A DNA stretch of 64,000 bases from CAXBNB01 sp040151475 (lineage in GTDB: Bacteria; Bacteroidota; Bacteroidia; Cytophagales; Cyclobacteriaceae): the NCBI RefSeq assembly GCF_040151475.1, contig NZ_JBDKWG010000115.1, positions 1 through 64,000 of the forward strand, written 5' to 3'. Of this stretch, positions 62,536 through 64,000 are shown piece by piece (position 1 is the stretch's first letter; each line of letters begins with the position of its first letter). The position numbers and the translations under genes are program-made. The notes beneath the pieces are model-generated. The model had not been told where the DNA came from, ran no database searches, and saw only the letters and a program-made list of their open reading frames with translations.

Positions 62536-62686
62536 AGGGCGAACGCATTTAAAAACAAAAACCTCCTTACCGCACTCCTGACTGTCGTCAGGCAAGTTGT
62601 TGCGGTATCCCTTGAAATTACAGTCAACTCTAACAGACCCCAGAACAAGTCTGGGGACAGTATGAATTTTTGAATGCGTTTGCCCT
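62536..62686. mobile_element. MITE-like element, complete copy 2 with target-site duplication
   Basis: About 151 bp. The left terminal repeat is AGGGCGAACGCATTTAAAAA and the right end TTGAATGCGTTTGCCCT is its near-perfect inverse. It contains internal short hairpins (CCTGAC..GTCAGG; CCCCAGA..TCTGGGG). The flanks carry the same 10 bp, GTTTACGAGA (62525-62534 and 62688-62697), as expected for a target-site duplication. It encodes no protein. Confidence 0.82.
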
Positions 62687-62758
62687 AGTTTACGAGATGC
62701 TTTCTGGTAGCCGCCTAAAGAGGTTGTTATTTCCGGAAAACAGTGGTTTTACTGGAAA

Positions 62759-63781
62759 TTATCCGGGAATATAGCCTGACTTTTCAGTGTGCATACCTAT
62801 CAGCCAATCGGAGTGTTTGCCATGAAAGGAGAATACCGAATCTCCTATCTTGAGAGCATCATATACTGGCTTGTCCACAGGGTAAGTGCCATAGGCAGAA
62901 GATATGCGGTATTGTTGTTTTCCGTTTCCGCTTGAGATTTGCTTGTCTTTTACTTGCGAGATGGCTACTATTTTCATACCCATACTTTTGTCTTTAAAGT
63001 ATTTAGAAATGCATTTTACGATCCATCTGAAACACAAAAATATGCCTCCAATAAAAAATATTTCTGGAATGATAAACCACTTACTTGCTGCCATGGGGAT
63101 TAAAAAAGCCAAAGCAAAAAAGCAAAATAGGATCAAGAATATAAAGTTGGTGATCAGTTTGCCATTTCTATATTTCCTTAGTGCTTTCAGGTCTTCTTTG
63201 GTCAATGGATATTCTTTTTTCTCCACTGAAGCTTTTTCCTGACTGATTTGTTTGATTTTATCTTGTAAAGACAATGCCTCATCTGCTCCTGCTACTGTTT
63301 TTTCAGTCCCATTGTTGAGTATATCAACAGATAGCGAAAGACCAGACCGTTTGGCATAGTGGAGGTCTATTTCATCGCCTACATGTACCTGACTAAAATG
63401 ATTGTATTGTACCGTTACTTTTTTGTCATCGAAATGCAGGATGTACCTAGGCTGGCTGTTTTTACTATGACCTTTGCTGTTTCTGGTGCGGTGTTGATAC
63501 CTTTCTTTGTCTGTTATTGTACCAGTAATAATTGTTTTGTAACCACTCCTCAGATCCAGTACGGCACTGCCTGCAATGAAAACGATAACACCGAAAAACA
63601 AAACCATAAAACCTACCAAGAAGTACAACATTACCCCACTCAGGGTCATGTCCATATTGTAAGCAACTACTGTACACAGCCCGATGGAAAAAGCAGCAAA
63701 AATGCCTGCTCCTATGATGTTTTTACGGACTTGTTTTTTATCTGAATCGGTTAGCGGTTCTAGTCTCTCTTTGTATGCCAT
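62759..63781 (-). CDS. DUF3592-like membrane protein
   Basis: About 340 aa from the ATG at 63781 (the open frame continues 22 codons upstream without typical sequence). Two transmembrane helices near 24-70, an SH3/OB-like part (TIITGTITDKERYQHR... HVGDEIDLHYAKRSG) and then two more helices near 210-260 with a second small beta domain. The layout resembles DUF3592 proteins of unknown function, duplicated. The gene is monocistronic near the window end. Confidence 0.68.
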   Translation of the reverse strand: MAYKERLEPLTDSDKKQVRKNIIGAGIFAAFSIGLCTVVAYNMDMTLSGVMLYFLVGFMVLFFGVIVFIAGSAVLDLRSGYKTIITGTITDKERYQHRTRNSKGHSKNSQPRYILHFDDKKVTVQYNHFSQVHVGDEIDLHYAKRSGLSLSVDILNNGTEKTVAGADEALSLQDKIKQISQEKASVEKKEYPLTKEDLKALRKYRNGKLITNFIFLILFCFFALAFLIPMAASKWFIIPEIFFIGGIFLCFRWIVKCISKYFKDKSMGMKIVAISQVKDKQISSGNGKQQYRISSAYGTYPVDKPVYDALKIGDSVFSFHGKHSDWLIGMHTEKSGYIPG

Positions 63782-64000
63782 GTTGGTCGTGTTAAATTGA
63801 AAACATGAAATTAGCTCACCGTCGCAAGTCATGAAATACCCTGTCAAGGGTATTTATTATTGCTCATGGCAAAAGATAAAGGTTGTTAAAGGAGTTTGTT
63901 TTTTTCAAAACTTCTCAGAATAATCGGATTATTAACTTAAATTGGAGGGGGTAATGTGCATTATCCTATTAATGACAATAAATTTCATAATTGTATAAAA

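Noticed and set aside
62146..62673. 175-codon plus-strand frame opposite the PTPS gene and repeat
   Set aside because: It is antisense to a gene with clear catalytic residues and runs into the noncoding MITE-like repeat.

Overview
The window is chromosomal DNA of a Bacteroidota member, most likely in or near the order Cytophagales. The DNA is AT-rich, Shine-Dalgarno sequences are weak, and TTG/GTG starts are common. The gene families are typical of the phylum: FISUMP and DUF5686 proteins, a sphingolipid-type fatty-acid 2-hydroxylase, a YpdA-type reductase, mreBCD-mrdA-rodA next to purH, and outer-membrane barrels ending in Phe. I see no rRNA, tRNA, CRISPR array or intact insertion sequence.

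Layout. 1-3000: a C-rich intergenic repeat, a membrane/zinc-ribbon protein and a two-component system. 3000-11300: an outer-membrane barrel gene broken by a frameshift, an SDR, a phosphoesterase, a kinase-fold orphan, a DUF1080 protein, ypdA, 5-formyl-THF cyclo-ligase, and an ECF sigma - small membrane protein - TonB operon. 11300-17000: a CaCA antiporter, three tandem TerB-like genes and an MMPL/RND protein. 17000-31500: ileS (eukaryote-like type with GIHH in place of HxGH), lspA, a MOSC protein, the rod-shape operon, purH, purN and a UbiA prenyltransferase. 31500-39300: a FISUMP protein, a second membrane/zinc-ribbon paralogue, a hydroxypyruvate isomerase-like protein, and a small lipid cluster (hydroxylase, DUF4833, CDP-alcohol phosphotransferase) next to a DUF5686 outer-membrane protein.

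39600-48200 is the most system-like region. It is a nine-gene minus-strand operon (YbjN-like, PspA, a 49-aa membrane peptide, DUF4178, a DUF1190-like lipoprotein, double DUF350, membrane-fused spermidine synthase, NfeD-like, flotillin). It ends in a clear terminator and is transcribed away from a divergent HTH/S24-like regulator. The logic resembles the E. coli yjfIJKLMC set (PspA paralogue, DUF350, DUF1190, polyamine-related enzyme) combined with a flotillin/NfeD pair. I infer a membrane-stress system using PspA, flotillin and a polyamine product.

49500-55100 holds a TetR-controlled tripartite exporter (ABC, membrane fusion protein, TolC). Matching palindromes lie in front of tetR and over the exporter start, and the ABC ATPase site is degenerate. 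55100-64000 holds a secreted beta-propeller protein, decayed DNA, a GMC dehydrogenase with a probable Fe-S cluster and its subunit 3, DinB, a pteridine pair (folE plus PTPS-type synthase) and a DUF3592-like membrane protein. A MITE-like repeat with terminal inverted repeats occurs three times here; one copy is flanked by a 10-bp direct repeat.
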